Assembly (NCBI RefSeq): GCF_010500895.1
Contig: NZ_JAAAWO010000001.1
Location: 496,001 to 560,000 of the forward strand
Reading direction: 5' to 3'
DNA length: 64,000 nt
DNA from: Alteromonas genovensis
GTDB taxonomy: Bacteria > Pseudomonadota > Gammaproteobacteria > Enterobacterales > Alteromonadaceae
Positions 49,376 through 58,480 of this stretch are shown one piece after another (the stretch's first letter is position 1; each line of letters starts with the position of its first letter). The position numbers were made by a program, and so were the translations under genes. Under the pieces are notes generated by a model. That model did not search any database. It saw nothing but the letters and a program-made list of their open reading frames with translations, and had not been told where the DNA came from.

Positions 49376-49420
49376 TCGCCGCCAAAATTGAAAACACACT
49401 TATTTGTTTGGAGAAAAAAC

Positions 49421-49852
49421 ATGGCTCTTGAGCGCACTTTTTCGATTATCAAGCCTGATGCGGTAGCAAAAAACGTAGTCGGCGCAATTTACAACCGTTT
49501 TGAATCTGCTGGTCTTCGCATCGTTGCTTCTAAGATGTTACACATGAGCAAAGAGCAAGCGGAAGGTTTCTACGCAGAACACAAAGAACGTCCTTTCTTT
49601 GGTGCTTTGGTAGATTTCATGACATCTGGTCCAGTTATGGTCCAGGTTCTTGAAGGCGAAAACGCTGTTCTAGCTAACCGTGAAATCATGGGTGCAACTA
49701 ACCCAGCTGATGCTGCTGCTGGAACGCTTCGTTCTGACTATGCTGCGTCAATCGACGAAAATGCGGTTCACGGTTCTGATGCACCTGAATCTGCTGCTCG
49801 TGAAATTGCATACTTCTTCTCAGAAGAAGAGATTTGCCCACGTACTCGCTAA
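49421..49852 (+). CDS. ndk: Nucleoside diphosphate kinase
   Basis: A 143-residue enzyme balancing NTP pools by phosphate transfer through a histidine. The catalytic His is in [12 protein letters not shown] (about residue 117), preceded by [14 protein letters not shown] and [19 protein letters not shown] 49421 follows GGAGAAAAAAC, a strong binding site; a longer frame from 49388 has no support. It is monocistronic, with a strong terminator. Confidence 0.98.
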   Translation: MALERTFSIIKPDAVAKNVVGAIYNRFESAGLRIVASKMLHMSKEQAEGFYAEHKERPFFGALVDFMTSGPVMVQVLEGENAVLANREIMGATNPADAAAGTLRSDYAASIDENAVHGSDAPESAAREIAYFFSEEEICPRTR

Positions 49853-49871
49853 GTACGTAGTCAAAGCGAAG

Positions 49872-49917
49872 CAGAGTTTTTCAAACTCTGAAACGAGGCT
49901 CCGGCCTCGTTTTTTTA
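49872..49917 (+). terminator. Double hairpin terminator after ndk
   Basis: CAGAGTTT (49872-49879) pairs with AAACTCTG (49883-49890) over 8 bp, and directly behind it ACGAGGC (49893-49899) pairs with GCCTCGT (49904-49910), followed by TTTTTTT. The second is a clear intrinsic terminator; the first could stabilise the mRNA 3' end. Confidence 0.85.
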
Positions 49918-50132
49918 TATCTGAAGTAAGTGAAGGCATTGCATCACTTTTTATGCGAAGGCATACGTGGTAGAATTTGCACAAATTTTAAGCGCAAATG
50001 TTTAATGCAAATCCTTACTACAAAGGTTAGTTAAAGGTTTAGCAAAACGTGTACGAGCGGCTCAACCGCAACCTAGCGAAAGTTAGGAAGTAATACAGTA
50101 AAAAGCGTCAGCATCGGTGTTTTATGTGCAGC

Positions 50133-50178
50133 ACTAAAGACAGTCACACTTCTTCGTTAAAGTATGACTGTCTTTAGT
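50133..50178 (+). other. Long perfect inverted repeat in the rlmN leader
   Basis: ACTAAAGACAGTCA (50133-50146) and TGACTGTCTTTAGT (50165-50178) are exact 14-bp complements; ACTT/AAGT extend the stem after one mismatch, leaving a loop of about eight bases. Two smaller hairpins precede it (GCGG-CCGC near 50055-50067, CCTAG-TTAGG near 50071-50087). No T-run follows, so it is not an intrinsic terminator. It begins 135 nt before rlmN and could be a structured leader or small RNA. Confidence 0.5.
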
Positions 50179-50267
50179 CGCTTCTGAAGTACAACTCACA
50201 GTACTAGCACTCTTAATTAAGCAGTTCGAGGTAGTAATCCTCGCAAGGTAAAAGGGTCATTTTATTC

Positions 50268-51386
50268 ATGGCAAAAACAAACTTATTAAATCTAAATCGC
50301 GAAGGCTTGCGCAATTTCTTCAAGGAAAAAGGAGAGAAACCATTTCGTGCTGATCAAGTAATGAAGTGGATTTATCAGCAGGGCGAAAGCGATTTTGAGA
50401 AAATGAGTAACCTCAATAAAAACCTTCGTGCCATGCTTATTGAAAATTGTGAGATAAAAGCGCCCGAAATTGCTTATTTCCAAGAGGCCAGTGACGGCAC
50501 TATCAAGTTTGCACTCACACTTGAGGGCGGCCAAGAAGTAGAATCTGTTTGGATCCCTGAGGAAGAGCGAGCCACGCTATGTGTATCTTCACAAGTAGGT
50601 TGTGCCCTTGAATGCACCTTCTGCAGCACAGCTCAGCAAGGGTTTAACCGTAATCTTAGTGTGAGCGAGATTATTGGTCAGGTGTGGCGCGTAGCTACGT
50701 TTTTAGGTCTTTCAAAAGATACTAGCCAACGTCCCATTACCAATGTGGTCATGATGGGAATGGGCGAGCCCTTGCTTAACCTTAAAAATGTGGTTCCAGC
50801 CATGGACATCATGCTAGACGATTTTGGCTTTGGTTTGTCAAAACGTCGCGTTACATTGAGCACGTCAGGTGTAGTGCCAGCGCTGGATATGCTGGGCGAC
50901 CAGATTGACGTAGCGTTAGCCATTTCACTGCACGCGCCGAATGATGAGTTGCGCAATGAGATTGTACCTGTAAATAAGAAATACAATATTGAAGCGTTTC
51001 TTGCTGGCGTACGTCGTTACTTGGCAAAGTCTAAAGCAAACCAGGGCAGAGTGACGGTTGAGTATGTTATGCTCTCTCACATTAACGACAGTACCGAGCA
51101 GGCACACGAGCTAGCTAAAGTACTGAAAGATACGCCAAGTAAAATTAACCTTATTCCATTTAATCCCTATCCGGGGTCACCGTATACCTGTTCTAGTAAT
51201 TCTAGAATAGATAGGTTTGCTAAAGTGCTAATGGAATATGGCTTTACGACAGTTGTTCGCAAAACCCGTGGCGATGATATTGATGCTGCATGTGGTCAAT
51301 TAGTAGGCGATGTTGTCGACAGAACAAAAAGAATGTTAAAAAAACAGGTGAAGGGCGAAGCAATTTCAGTAAAAATGGCCCAATAA
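50268..51386 (+). CDS. rlmN: Dual-specificity 23S rRNA/tRNA adenine-2 methyltransferase RlmN
   Basis: A 372-residue radical-SAM enzyme methylating A2503 of 23S rRNA and A37 of some tRNAs. The cluster motif is CALECTFC (C-x3-C-x2-C) with [15 protein letters not shown] behind it; [25 protein letters not shown] and [11 protein letters not shown] are standard. The C-terminus contains the second conserved cysteine in DAACGQL. It heads the rlmN-pilW-rodZ-ispG-hisS order common to gammaproteobacteria. Confidence 0.97.
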   Translation: MAKTNLLNLNREGLRNFFKEKGEKPFRADQVMKWIYQQGESDFEKMSNLNKNLRAMLIENCEIKAPEIAYFQEASDGTIKFALTLEGGQEVESVWIPEEERATLCVSSQVGCALECTFCSTAQQGFNRNLSVSEIIGQVWRVATFLGLSKDTSQRPITNVVMMGMGEPLLNLKNVVPAMDIMLDDFGFGLSKRRVTLSTSGVVPALDMLGDQIDVALAISLHAPNDELRNEIVPVNKKYNIEAFLAGVRRYLAKSKANQGRVTVEYVMLSHINDSTEQAHELAKVLKDTPSKINLIPFNPYPGSPYTCSSNSRIDRFAKVLMEYGFTTVVRKTRGDDIDAACGQLVGDVVDRTKRMLKKQVKGEAISVKMAQ

Positions 51387-51410
51387 TCATTAAGATATTA
51401 GGGTAAGACT

Positions 51411-52688
51411 ATGCCAACTGGATTGCAAAAAGGATTAAGAAGCAGCATGCGCGCCGCGTTAGTGGGAGCATCGTTATTCATTGTGGGCTGTGTAAGTAGT
51501 AGCCAAACAGGCATTAACAGTGCTGATTTCGATCCTGAGGAAGCGGCTCGAACGCGCATGTCATTAGGTCTTACCTACCTTCAAAACAACAATTACACTC
51601 AAGCAAAGCGCAACCTCGATAAAGCGATAGAGTTTGATCCGCGCTCGGCCGATGTACAATATGCAATGGCCTATTACTACCAACTGGTAGGGGAAAATCA
51701 GCGTGCTGAGGAATACTATATTACCGCACTAGACATTGAACCTGACAATGGCGATATCGCCAACAGCTTTGGCGCCTTCAAATGCCAAAACGGCCAGTAC
51801 GACGAAGCTAAAACATATTTTCTACGCGCCATCGATAATCGCTCGTATTCAAATGCTGCACAAACCTACGAAAATTTGGCCCTTTGCGCTCAATCACAAA
51901 ATAATATTCAAGACGCCATAGCGTATTTTGAGAACGCGCTAAAGCATCAACCCGCACGCGCGAAAACACTTTTCCTGCTTACCGAACTTTACGTCGCTAC
52001 TGAGCAGTGGCAAAAGGCAAAATCTGCCCTTCGTCGTTATGAGCGGGTTGCCAAGGTATCACCAGATTCACTGTGGTTAGCATTTGAAATTGCCAAGGGG
52101 GAGAAAGATGACGCCGCCGCAAAGGGCTATGGAGATATGTTATTGTCGTTATTCCCTAATAGCACGTTAGCGAAGCGCTATTTGGCAGAGCGCTCAAACC
52201 TAAATGCTAAGGTAATTAAAACCGTCAAAACGGTGGTGAAAGACTCAGGAAATGGAAACAGTGTAAGTGCAAACCAGAGTGGCTCGATACTAAGACCAAC
52301 CACAGAGCAAACGGTGTTAGTTGTGAATAGCGACGAGCAGTCTACTCAATCAGCGCCAACCCATGAATCTGATTCAGAGTCGAGCTCTGACAAAAGATCG
52401 AAAACAATCGCCAAATCAGCCGCTTCAGAGCTTGGCGCTGACAAGGTGAAAGCGGGCGCTCCCTCGGCGCAAGATGCAGATAATGAAAATGTCGCCGCAA
52501 AGCCTGATTTATCCGACCAAACGAGTAAATTCCATGTAGTAAAAGAGGCGGAAAACTTATATCGTATTTCGTTGCTATACAATATTAAGATGTCTACGCT
52601 GCAAAAGTGGAATAACCTAGACAATACTGGCGCTATTATTGCTGGTCAGAAGCTTTGGTTAGTACCACCGAGTATGCAGGAGGAATAA
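51411..52688 (+). CDS. pilW: Type IV pilus lipoprotein PilW/PilF with C-terminal LysM
   Basis: A 425-residue lipoprotein (lipobox LFIVGC near residue 27) with about six TPR units in residues 45-260 (ARTRMSLGLTYLQNNNYTQA, AMAYYYQLVGENQRAEEYY and following), as in PilW/PilF, the secretin assembly factor. A long Ser/Ala/Lys-rich linker follows, then a LysM-like module (FHVVKEAENLYRISLLYNI, NNLDNTGAIIAGQKLWLVP) at residues 375-420. LysM binds peptidoglycan; ordinary PilF (about 250 aa) has none. It is 24 nt after rlmN and 6 nt before rodZ. Confidence 0.9.
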   Translation: MPTGLQKGLRSSMRAALVGASLFIVGCVSSSQTGINSADFDPEEAARTRMSLGLTYLQNNNYTQAKRNLDKAIEFDPRSADVQYAMAYYYQLVGENQRAEEYYITALDIEPDNGDIANSFGAFKCQNGQYDEAKTYFLRAIDNRSYSNAAQTYENLALCAQSQNNIQDAIAYFENALKHQPARAKTLFLLTELYVATEQWQKAKSALRRYERVAKVSPDSLWLAFEIAKGEKDDAAAKGYGDMLLSLFPNSTLAKRYLAERSNLNAKVIKTVKTVVKDSGNGNSVSANQSGSILRPTTEQTVLVVNSDEQSTQSAPTHESDSESSSDKRSKTIAKSAASELGADKVKAGAPSAQDADNENVAAKPDLSDQTSKFHVVKEAENLYRISLLYNIKMSTLQKWNNLDNTGAIIAGQKLWLVPPSMQEE

Positions 52689-52694
52689 AGGTTA

Positions 52695-53714
52695 ATGGTG
52701 TCAGAAGAAAACGCGAGTCAAGAAGTCACATCGCAACAAGAAAAAAGTACGCCAAGTCCTGGGGCCTTATTAAAAGAGCGCAGAGAAGCGTTAGGTCTTT
52801 CACAACAAGAAATTGCTAGTAAGCTTTTCTTAAAAGCATTTCAAATCAATGATTTAGAAAATGATGTTATTGATGAGAAGTCATCAGTTACGTTTACAAA
52901 AGGATACGTTCGAAATTACGCTAAGCAATTAGGGTTGCCTTCAGACGAGGTTATTGAAGCCTTTGAGCACTATCATAATCAATCTGAAGTACCGTCATCC
53001 GATAAGCTTCAAAGCTTTTCAAAACGTGTCGCAAAACAGACACATGATGACCGCTGGATGATGGTGACTTATATTATTCTGCTAATTATTATTGGTGGCG
53101 TAGTGTTGTGGTGGTATCAGCAGCCTGGAGACGACACAGCGACAGATTCATCATTAATCGAGTCGGTGAAAGAGGAAGCTATAGCGAAGGCACGTTCACC
53201 GAAGACTGAATCTTCAATCTCTGATGATGAAATCTCTACAGGCAATGTATCAATGTCTGGCGAGAATTCAACGCGCACTGCTCAAGACACTAGCAGTGCT
53301 TCTTCGTCAGCGTTATCAAATTCTCCCTCTAACCTTACAAGTCGCGACGGTCTAGACAGCGGTGCAATTTCAGCGCCGCCATCAGAAATTAACGATAGCA
53401 ATAATCTTACCGCGCTTGTCAGCAGTATGACAGAAGACGAAGACGTCGATTTAAATGTAAACGAGGCCGCTGCGCCTATATCAATGACCTTTACGTTCAG
53501 TGAAGATTGTTGGGTGAATATTGCGGATGCCACTGGAGAGGTTATCGCCACTGGCGTAAAGCAACAGGGACGGGTTATGGACATTCAAGGTGTTCCTCCT
53601 GTTGCAGTTACCCTAGGCGCACCTGATAATGTGCGCATATCAGTTAATGGCGAGCTAGCAGATATCACATCGTTTCAAAATGGAAAAATAGCTCGCTTCA
53701 CGCTTCCTTTATAG
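52695..53714 (+). CDS. rodZ: Cytoskeletal/cell-shape protein RodZ
   Basis: A 339-residue RodZ: a cytoplasmic helix-turn-helix (residues 20-85, LKERREALGLSQQEIASKLF), one membrane helix (WMMVTYIILLIIIGGVVLWW near residues 116-136), a Ser/Thr/Asp-rich linker and a periplasmic DUF4115 domain (ISMTFTFSEDCWVNIADATG to the end). RodZ links MreB to the envelope. AAAGG lies 4-8 nt before ATG 52695. Confidence 0.92.
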   Translation: MVSEENASQEVTSQQEKSTPSPGALLKERREALGLSQQEIASKLFLKAFQINDLENDVIDEKSSVTFTKGYVRNYAKQLGLPSDEVIEAFEHYHNQSEVPSSDKLQSFSKRVAKQTHDDRWMMVTYIILLIIIGGVVLWWYQQPGDDTATDSSLIESVKEEAIAKARSPKTESSISDDEISTGNVSMSGENSTRTAQDTSSASSSALSNSPSNLTSRDGLDSGAISAPPSEINDSNNLTALVSSMTEDEDVDLNVNEAAAPISMTFTFSEDCWVNIADATGEVIATGVKQQGRVMDIQGVPPVAVTLGAPDNVRISVNGELADITSFQNGKIARFTLPL

Positions 53715-53722
53715 GTATTTAG

Positions 53723-54841
53723 ATGTTTGCAGAAAGCCCTATTAAACGCAGAAAGTCCACACGTATTAATGTGGGAAATGTTCCTATAGGTGATGGCGCT
53801 CCCATTGCTGTTCAATCGATGACGAATACGCTCACTACAGATGTTGCTGCAACTGTTGCGCAGATCAATAGAATTGTAGCTGTAGGCGGCGACATCGTGC
53901 GTGTCTCCGTGCCAACCATGGACGCAGCTGAAGCGTTTAAAGAAATTAAGCGCCAAGTAAGCGTGCCCTTGGTGGCAGATATTCATTTTGATTATCGCAT
54001 TGCTTTAAAAGTTGCCGAGTATGGCGTGGATTGTCTGCGTATTAATCCAGGTAATATTGGAAACATGGAGCGCGTGCGCTCTGTAGTAGATTGCGCTAAA
54101 GACAACAATATCCCTATCCGAATTGGGGTTAATGGCGGATCGTTAGAAAAAGATTTACAAGAGAAATACGGTGAGCCTACGCCAGAAGCGTTAGTAGAAT
54201 CTGCCATGCGTCACGTTGACATTCTTGACAAACTCAATTTTGATCAATTTAAGATTAGCGTGAAAGCATCGGACGTATTTTTGGCCGTTGGTGCCTACCG
54301 ACTGCTCGCGCAGAAAATTGATCAACCTTTGCATTTAGGTATCACAGAAGCTGGCGGACAGCGTGCAGGCGCGGTTAAAAGCGCGGTAGGACTTGGCATG
54401 CTACTCGCCGAAGGCATTGGCGACACCATACGCGTCTCTCTTGCTGCCGACCCTGTAGAAGAGATAAAAGTAGGCTTCGATATTCTTAAGTCTTTACGTA
54501 TTCGCTCTCGCGGTATCAACTTTATTGCGTGTCCTAGCTGCTCTCGCCAAGAGTTTGATGTGATAGGCACAGTGAATGAGCTAGAGGAGCGTCTTGAAGA
54601 TATTTTAACGCCTATGGACGTCTCTATTATCGGCTGTGTTGTCAATGGTCCCGGAGAAGCTGAAGTGTCAGATTTAGGGCTAACCGGTGCTCGCAACATG
54701 AGTGGTTTGTACGAAGATGGCAAGCGCGTAAAAGAGCGTTTAGCTAACGACGACCTCGTTGATAAGCTAGAAGCCAAAATTCGCGCGAAAGCGATGCGTA
54801 TGAGCGAAGAAAACAAAATTCAGGTATCGGTAAAAGACTAA
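53723..54841 (+). CDS. ispG: 4-hydroxy-3-methylbut-2-en-1-yl diphosphate synthase
   Basis: A 372-residue [4Fe-4S] enzyme of the MEP isoprenoid pathway. Cluster cysteines are in [12 protein letters not shown] and [16 protein letters not shown]; the TIM-barrel parts [14 protein letters not shown] and [11 protein letters not shown] are typical. Length equals E. coli IspG (372 aa). It depends on the SUF genes encoded nearby. It starts 8 nt after rodZ. Confidence 0.98.
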   Translation: MFAESPIKRRKSTRINVGNVPIGDGAPIAVQSMTNTLTTDVAATVAQINRIVAVGGDIVRVSVPTMDAAEAFKEIKRQVSVPLVADIHFDYRIALKVAEYGVDCLRINPGNIGNMERVRSVVDCAKDNNIPIRIGVNGGSLEKDLQEKYGEPTPEALVESAMRHVDILDKLNFDQFKISVKASDVFLAVGAYRLLAQKIDQPLHLGITEAGGQRAGAVKSAVGLGMLLAEGIGDTIRVSLAADPVEEIKVGFDILKSLRIRSRGINFIACPSCSRQEFDVIGTVNELEERLEDILTPMDVSIIGCVVNGPGEAEVSDLGLTGARNMSGLYEDGKRVKERLANDDLVDKLEAKIRAKAMRMSEENKIQVSVKD

Positions 54842-54866
54842 GCCTGCAACGTTGTTGTTTGTTCCC

Positions 54867-54891
54867 AAAGCCCCTATAATGCGGGGCTTTT
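54867..54891 (+). terminator. Hairpin between ispG and hisS
   Basis: AAAGCCCC (54867-54874) and GGGGCTTT (54883-54890) form an 8-bp stem with a TATAATGC loop, followed by only a short T-run. Partial termination is likely because hisS follows at 54919 on the same strand. The loop contains TATAAT, which could also act as a -10 box. Confidence 0.6.
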
Positions 54892-54918
54892 CACTATTTA
54901 GCAGTATGAGAATTTCAA

Positions 54919-56202
54919 GTGGCTAAGACTATTCAGGCAATACGAGGCATGAATGACTGCCTACCGGAGATTTCCGGTACATGGCAAAAAGTAGAATCTG
55001 TACTTCGACAGGTTGTGGCGAATTACGGTTACCAAGAGATACGCACGCCCATTGTCGAGAGTACCGACCTCTTTAAACGCTCTATCGGTGAAGTCACTGA
55101 TATTGTTGAAAAAGAGATGTACACGTTCGAAGACAGAAATGGCGATAGCTTAACGCTGCGTCCAGAAGGCACTGCTAGCTGCGTAAGAGCCGGAAATGAA
55201 CATGGGCTGTTATATAACCAACAGCAACGTTTGTGGTACATGGGCCCAATGTTTCGCCATGAACGTCCACAAAAAGGTCGTTACCGTCAGTTTCATCAGT
55301 TTGGTGTAGAAACATACGGAATAGATGGGCCAGATATTGACCTAGAAGTTATTTTACTCAGCGCTCGTTTTTGGAAAGCGTTTGGTATTGAAAAGCACGT
55401 TACGCTGCAAATCAATACGCTAGGCTCTAATGAAGCTCGTGCTGCTTACCGTGACACGCTCGTTGAATTCCTAAAGGCTAGCGCGGATCAGCTGGACGAA
55501 GACTCACTTCGTCGGTTGGAAACTAATCCACTTCGCGTTCTCGATAGCAAGAATCCAGACGTTCAAGCTGTCATCGCCGATGCCCCTTCTCTTATCGACC
55601 ACTTAGACGAAGAATCGAAAGCGCACTTTGAAACTCTTTGCGCACGATTAACCGAAGTTGGCATTGCCTATGAAGTGAATCCGCGATTAGTTCGAGGCTT
55701 AGATTATTACAATCGAACGGTGTTTGAGTGGGTAACAGACAGCTTAGGCGCACAAGGTACAATATGCGCCGGCGGCCGCTACGATGGTTTGGTAGAGCAA
55801 CTTGGTGGTAAAGCGACACCGGCGGTTGGTTTTGCAATGGGTATCGAACGTTTAGTGTTGTTGTTAACCACGCTGACCGATGAAGGCCAAGACGACAGTT
55901 TCGCTGATGTCTATGTGACTGCTATGGGCGATGATGCCCAGTCTTATGCTATTGAAGTGGCGGAGCACTTGAGAAATCAATTGCCTGATACGCGTATCAT
56001 GATGCATTGTGGCGGCGGAAATTTTAAAAAACAATTAAAGCGCGCGGATAAAACCGGTGCTCGTCTAGCGCTACTTTTAGGTTCGGACGAAATGCAATCA
56101 CGCAAAGTAGGCGTTAAGCCCCTTCGCGATGGTCAAGAGCAAGTTACAGTGAGTTTTGAAAGCCTATCAGATACGGTTTTAAAACTGCTGAGCGAAAAAT
56201 AA
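54919..56202 (+). CDS. hisS: Histidyl-tRNA synthetase
   Basis: A 427-residue class II synthetase. It begins [15 protein letters not shown]; motif 2 is [23 protein letters not shown], and the histidine-specific motifs are [16 protein letters not shown] and [16 protein letters not shown]; motif 3 is [13 protein letters not shown]. The start is GTG 54919 with GAGAAT upstream. yfgM and bamB follow, as in E. coli. Confidence 0.98.
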   Translation: MAKTIQAIRGMNDCLPEISGTWQKVESVLRQVVANYGYQEIRTPIVESTDLFKRSIGEVTDIVEKEMYTFEDRNGDSLTLRPEGTASCVRAGNEHGLLYNQQQRLWYMGPMFRHERPQKGRYRQFHQFGVETYGIDGPDIDLEVILLSARFWKAFGIEKHVTLQINTLGSNEARAAYRDTLVEFLKASADQLDEDSLRRLETNPLRVLDSKNPDVQAVIADAPSLIDHLDEESKAHFETLCARLTEVGIAYEVNPRLVRGLDYYNRTVFEWVTDSLGAQGTICAGGRYDGLVEQLGGKATPAVGFAMGIERLVLLLTTLTDEGQDDSFADVYVTAMGDDAQSYAIEVAEHLRNQLPDTRIMMHCGGGNFKKQLKRADKTGARLALLLGSDEMQSRKVGVKPLRDGQEQVTVSFESLSDTVLKLLSEK

Positions 56203-56214
56203 GAAGAGGACATC

Positions 56215-56835
56215 ATGGAACAGTTCGCAACAGAAGAACAACAAGTTGAAGCGATTAAGCGTTTTTGGAAAGAGCATGGTACTGCCATCATTGTGGGGGC
56301 TGCCTTAGGCCTAGGCGGTCTTTTCGGATGGCGTCAATATTCAGATATGCAAATTGAAAGCAAAGAAGCCGCTTCCGTTGCTTATCAATCGGCGGTAGAA
56401 ACCTTCGCTGAAGAGGGAAGTAGTGCCAGTTTAAAATCGTTTATTGAAGAAAATAAAGATACAGGTTACGCCAGTATCGCAAACTTACTCGCTGCTAAAA
56501 AAGCAGCTGATTCAGGTGATTTAGACACTGCGGCCTCTCATTTAAATGAGGTGATCACATTTGCTGAAAATGAGCAAATGAAAGAATTAGCGTCTCTTCG
56601 CTTAGCTCGTGTGCAAATTGAAATGAACCAGCTCGATGCTGCGTTGTCTACGCTTGGCAATGTATCAAACGACGCATTCTCTGCAGAAGTATCCGAACTT
56701 GAAGGCGATGTATATCAGCAACAAGATAAGTTCGATGATGCGCGTTTAGCATACTCTAGTGCATTAGAAAAAAATGCCAACAACCCACTGCTGCAAATGA
56801 AGCTTGATAATCTCGCTGTTGCGGCAGCTCAGTAA
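56215..56835 (+). CDS. yfgM: YfgM family protein
   Basis: A 206-residue protein with one N-terminal membrane helix (GTAIIVGAALGLGGLFGWRQY, residues 22-42) and a periplasmic TPR-like tail. The start EQFATEEQQVEAIKRFWKEHG is the YfgM signature. YfgM cooperates with PpiD at the Sec translocon as a periplasmic chaperone. It is 12 nt after hisS. Confidence 0.95.
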   Translation: MEQFATEEQQVEAIKRFWKEHGTAIIVGAALGLGGLFGWRQYSDMQIESKEAASVAYQSAVETFAEEGSSASLKSFIEENKDTGYASIANLLAAKKAADSGDLDTAASHLNEVITFAENEQMKELASLRLARVQIEMNQLDAALSTLGNVSNDAFSAEVSELEGDVYQQQDKFDDARLAYSSALEKNANNPLLQMKLDNLAVAAAQ

Positions 56836-56877
56836 GCTTGGGTCGAAAGGCTGATAAAAATTAAAGAGGTACGCAAT

Positions 56878-58134
56878 TTGTTTCACAACACCTGTGGCCG
56901 TAAGGGTCGATTTGCTCGCACCATTTCAATGGCGTTGGCGGTTTCAATTACTTTGTCTGGCTGTTCAACCGTTTCTGACTGGTTCGCTGATGAAGAAGAG
57001 CTTGAAATTCGTCGTTTAAAGCCCATCGAAGCTAAGTTTTCTCCAATGGTAGAGTGGGAGCGAGATATCGGTGATGGTGTAAATCATTACTTTTCACGCC
57101 TTAAGCCGGTTTACGCGTACGATAAACTTTATGCTGCAGACCGCCACGGCAACGTTGTTGCTATGGAGCCTGAAACAGGCAACGTAGTATGGGAAAAGAA
57201 CTTTGCTACATTTCGCACAGAGGGCATGTTGAGCTCCGTTAGCAACTTGTGGAGCAGTGGTGAAAGTGCCCGTATTGGTGGTATTTTTGTTGCTGACAGA
57301 CATGTTTTTGTTGGCACTGAAAACGGTTATGTTGCTGCGCTAGACGCCGAAAGTGGCGAGCTAGTGTGGGATGCTACCGTGCCAGGTGAGGTATTAGCAG
57401 CTCCTGCAGCCGATGATGGTATTTTAGTGGTTAACACCGGCGCTGGCAGCTTATTTGGTTTTAATACACGAACCGGTGAGCAGTTGTGGCGTCATGAAGG
57501 GGATACACCTCCGTTAACATTACGCGGCATTTCAGGGCCGATAGCGTCAAATGGCGGTGTGATTGTGGGTGCCCCAACGGGTAAGCTTCAGGTTAACCTT
57601 ATTGATACTGGCGTATTAGCATGGGAAACCGTTATTTCTACGCCATCAGGTGCCACCGAACTAGAGCGTATTGTTGATATCGACACTACTCCTGTGCTGT
57701 ATGGCGGAACTATTTATACCGTCTCGTACAATGGTACGTTGGCGGCAGTTGAACTGCGTTCAGGCCGTGTAATCTGGAAACGCGAGTATTCTTCATATCG
57801 CAACCTGAATATTGATGGTAATCAGATTTTTGTTGTTGATAACGCGTCTAACGTTTACGCCTTAGACAGACGAAACGGTGTGGAGCTTTGGTCGCAAGGC
57901 ACGCTTAAGCAGCGCTCATTAACGGCAGCAACGCCTGTGGGCGAATATGTGGTAGTGGGTGATAAATGGGGCTTTCTGCACTGGATTGAAAAGGAAAGTG
58001 GTGAAGTTGTTGCGCGTCTAGACGTGGGCGGCGATGATGAAGATGACTCTATTTACGTAGAGCCCATCGTTGTTGAAGGCGCGATAGTTGCTATTACTCG
58101 CAACGGTGTAGTGGCTTCGGTCAAAGTCCCATAA
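56878..58134 (+). CDS. bamB: Outer-membrane assembly lipoprotein BamB
   Basis: A 418-residue beta-propeller lipoprotein of the BAM complex. The lipobox is ITLSGC near residue 28; several PQQ-like WD-type repeats follow (GNVVAMEPETGNVVWEK, GYVAALDAESGELVWDA, GSLFGFNTRTGEQLWRH, NVYALDRRNGVELWSQ). The start is TTG 56878 with AGAGGT about 8 nt upstream; Met 18 would leave a signal without positive charges. Confidence 0.95.
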   Translation: MFHNTCGRKGRFARTISMALAVSITLSGCSTVSDWFADEEELEIRRLKPIEAKFSPMVEWERDIGDGVNHYFSRLKPVYAYDKLYAADRHGNVVAMEPETGNVVWEKNFATFRTEGMLSSVSNLWSSGESARIGGIFVADRHVFVGTENGYVAALDAESGELVWDATVPGEVLAAPAADDGILVVNTGAGSLFGFNTRTGEQLWRHEGDTPPLTLRGISGPIASNGGVIVGAPTGKLQVNLIDTGVLAWETVISTPSGATELERIVDIDTTPVLYGGTIYTVSYNGTLAAVELRSGRVIWKREYSSYRNLNIDGNQIFVVDNASNVYALDRRNGVELWSQGTLKQRSLTAATPVGEYVVVGDKWGFLHWIEKESGEVVARLDVGGDDEDDSIYVEPIVVEGAIVAITRNGVVASVKVP

Positions 58135-58185
58135 ATAAGGTCCCGTAAATAAAGTTCCGTAAAGAAGGCTCCGTAAATATAGCCC
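58130..58185 (+). repeat. 14-bp tandem repeat at the bamB 3' end
   Basis: Four in-register units of the form CGTAAATAAAGTTC (58130-58143, 58144-58157, 58158-58171, 58172-58185). The bamB stop codon lies in the first unit. Confidence 0.85.
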
Positions 58186-58210
58186 TAAAAATAAAACACT
58201 TTAGATAGAA

Positions 58211-58276
58211 GGGCCTTTTCAATAGAGGCCCTTAAGCAAAGTACCTAAAAAGCGCCGTCACAACGGCGCTTTTTTG
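58211..58276 (+). terminator. Terminators after bamB
   Basis: GGGCCT (58211-58216) and AGGCCC (58226-58231) form a small hairpin; AGCGCCGT (58251-58258) and ACGGCGCT (58263-58270) then form an 8-bp stem with a CACA loop followed by TTTTTTG, a clear intrinsic terminator. Confidence 0.88.
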
Positions 58277-58326
58277 TTACCAGTCTTATTATTAGCTCTT
58301 CATGACTCATAGGTGATGAATCCGAA

Positions 58327-58355
58327 TTGGTATTAACCCCCTTAAAGGGTATAAT
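58327..58355 (+). promoter_or_regulatory. Sigma-70 promoter of der
   Basis: TTGGTA (58327-58332) and TATAAT (58350-58355) are separated by 17 bp, about 125 nt before the der start. The spacer contains the palindromic ACCCCCTTAAAGGGT. Confidence 0.65.
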
Positions 58356-58480
58356 GCGCCCATTCAAAACCGCAAGTTGTCAACGAGCTATTGGTGCTAT
58401 TATTTAAAGCATTGATTACTTCGTTATTAAACGCTTGCGGTTTATGCTTTTTAGCTTTCATGACCTTTAGGATCTGATAA

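Noticed and set aside
54322..54816. A 164-codon frame opposite ispG
   Set aside because: It is antisense to a highly conserved gene and matches no family.
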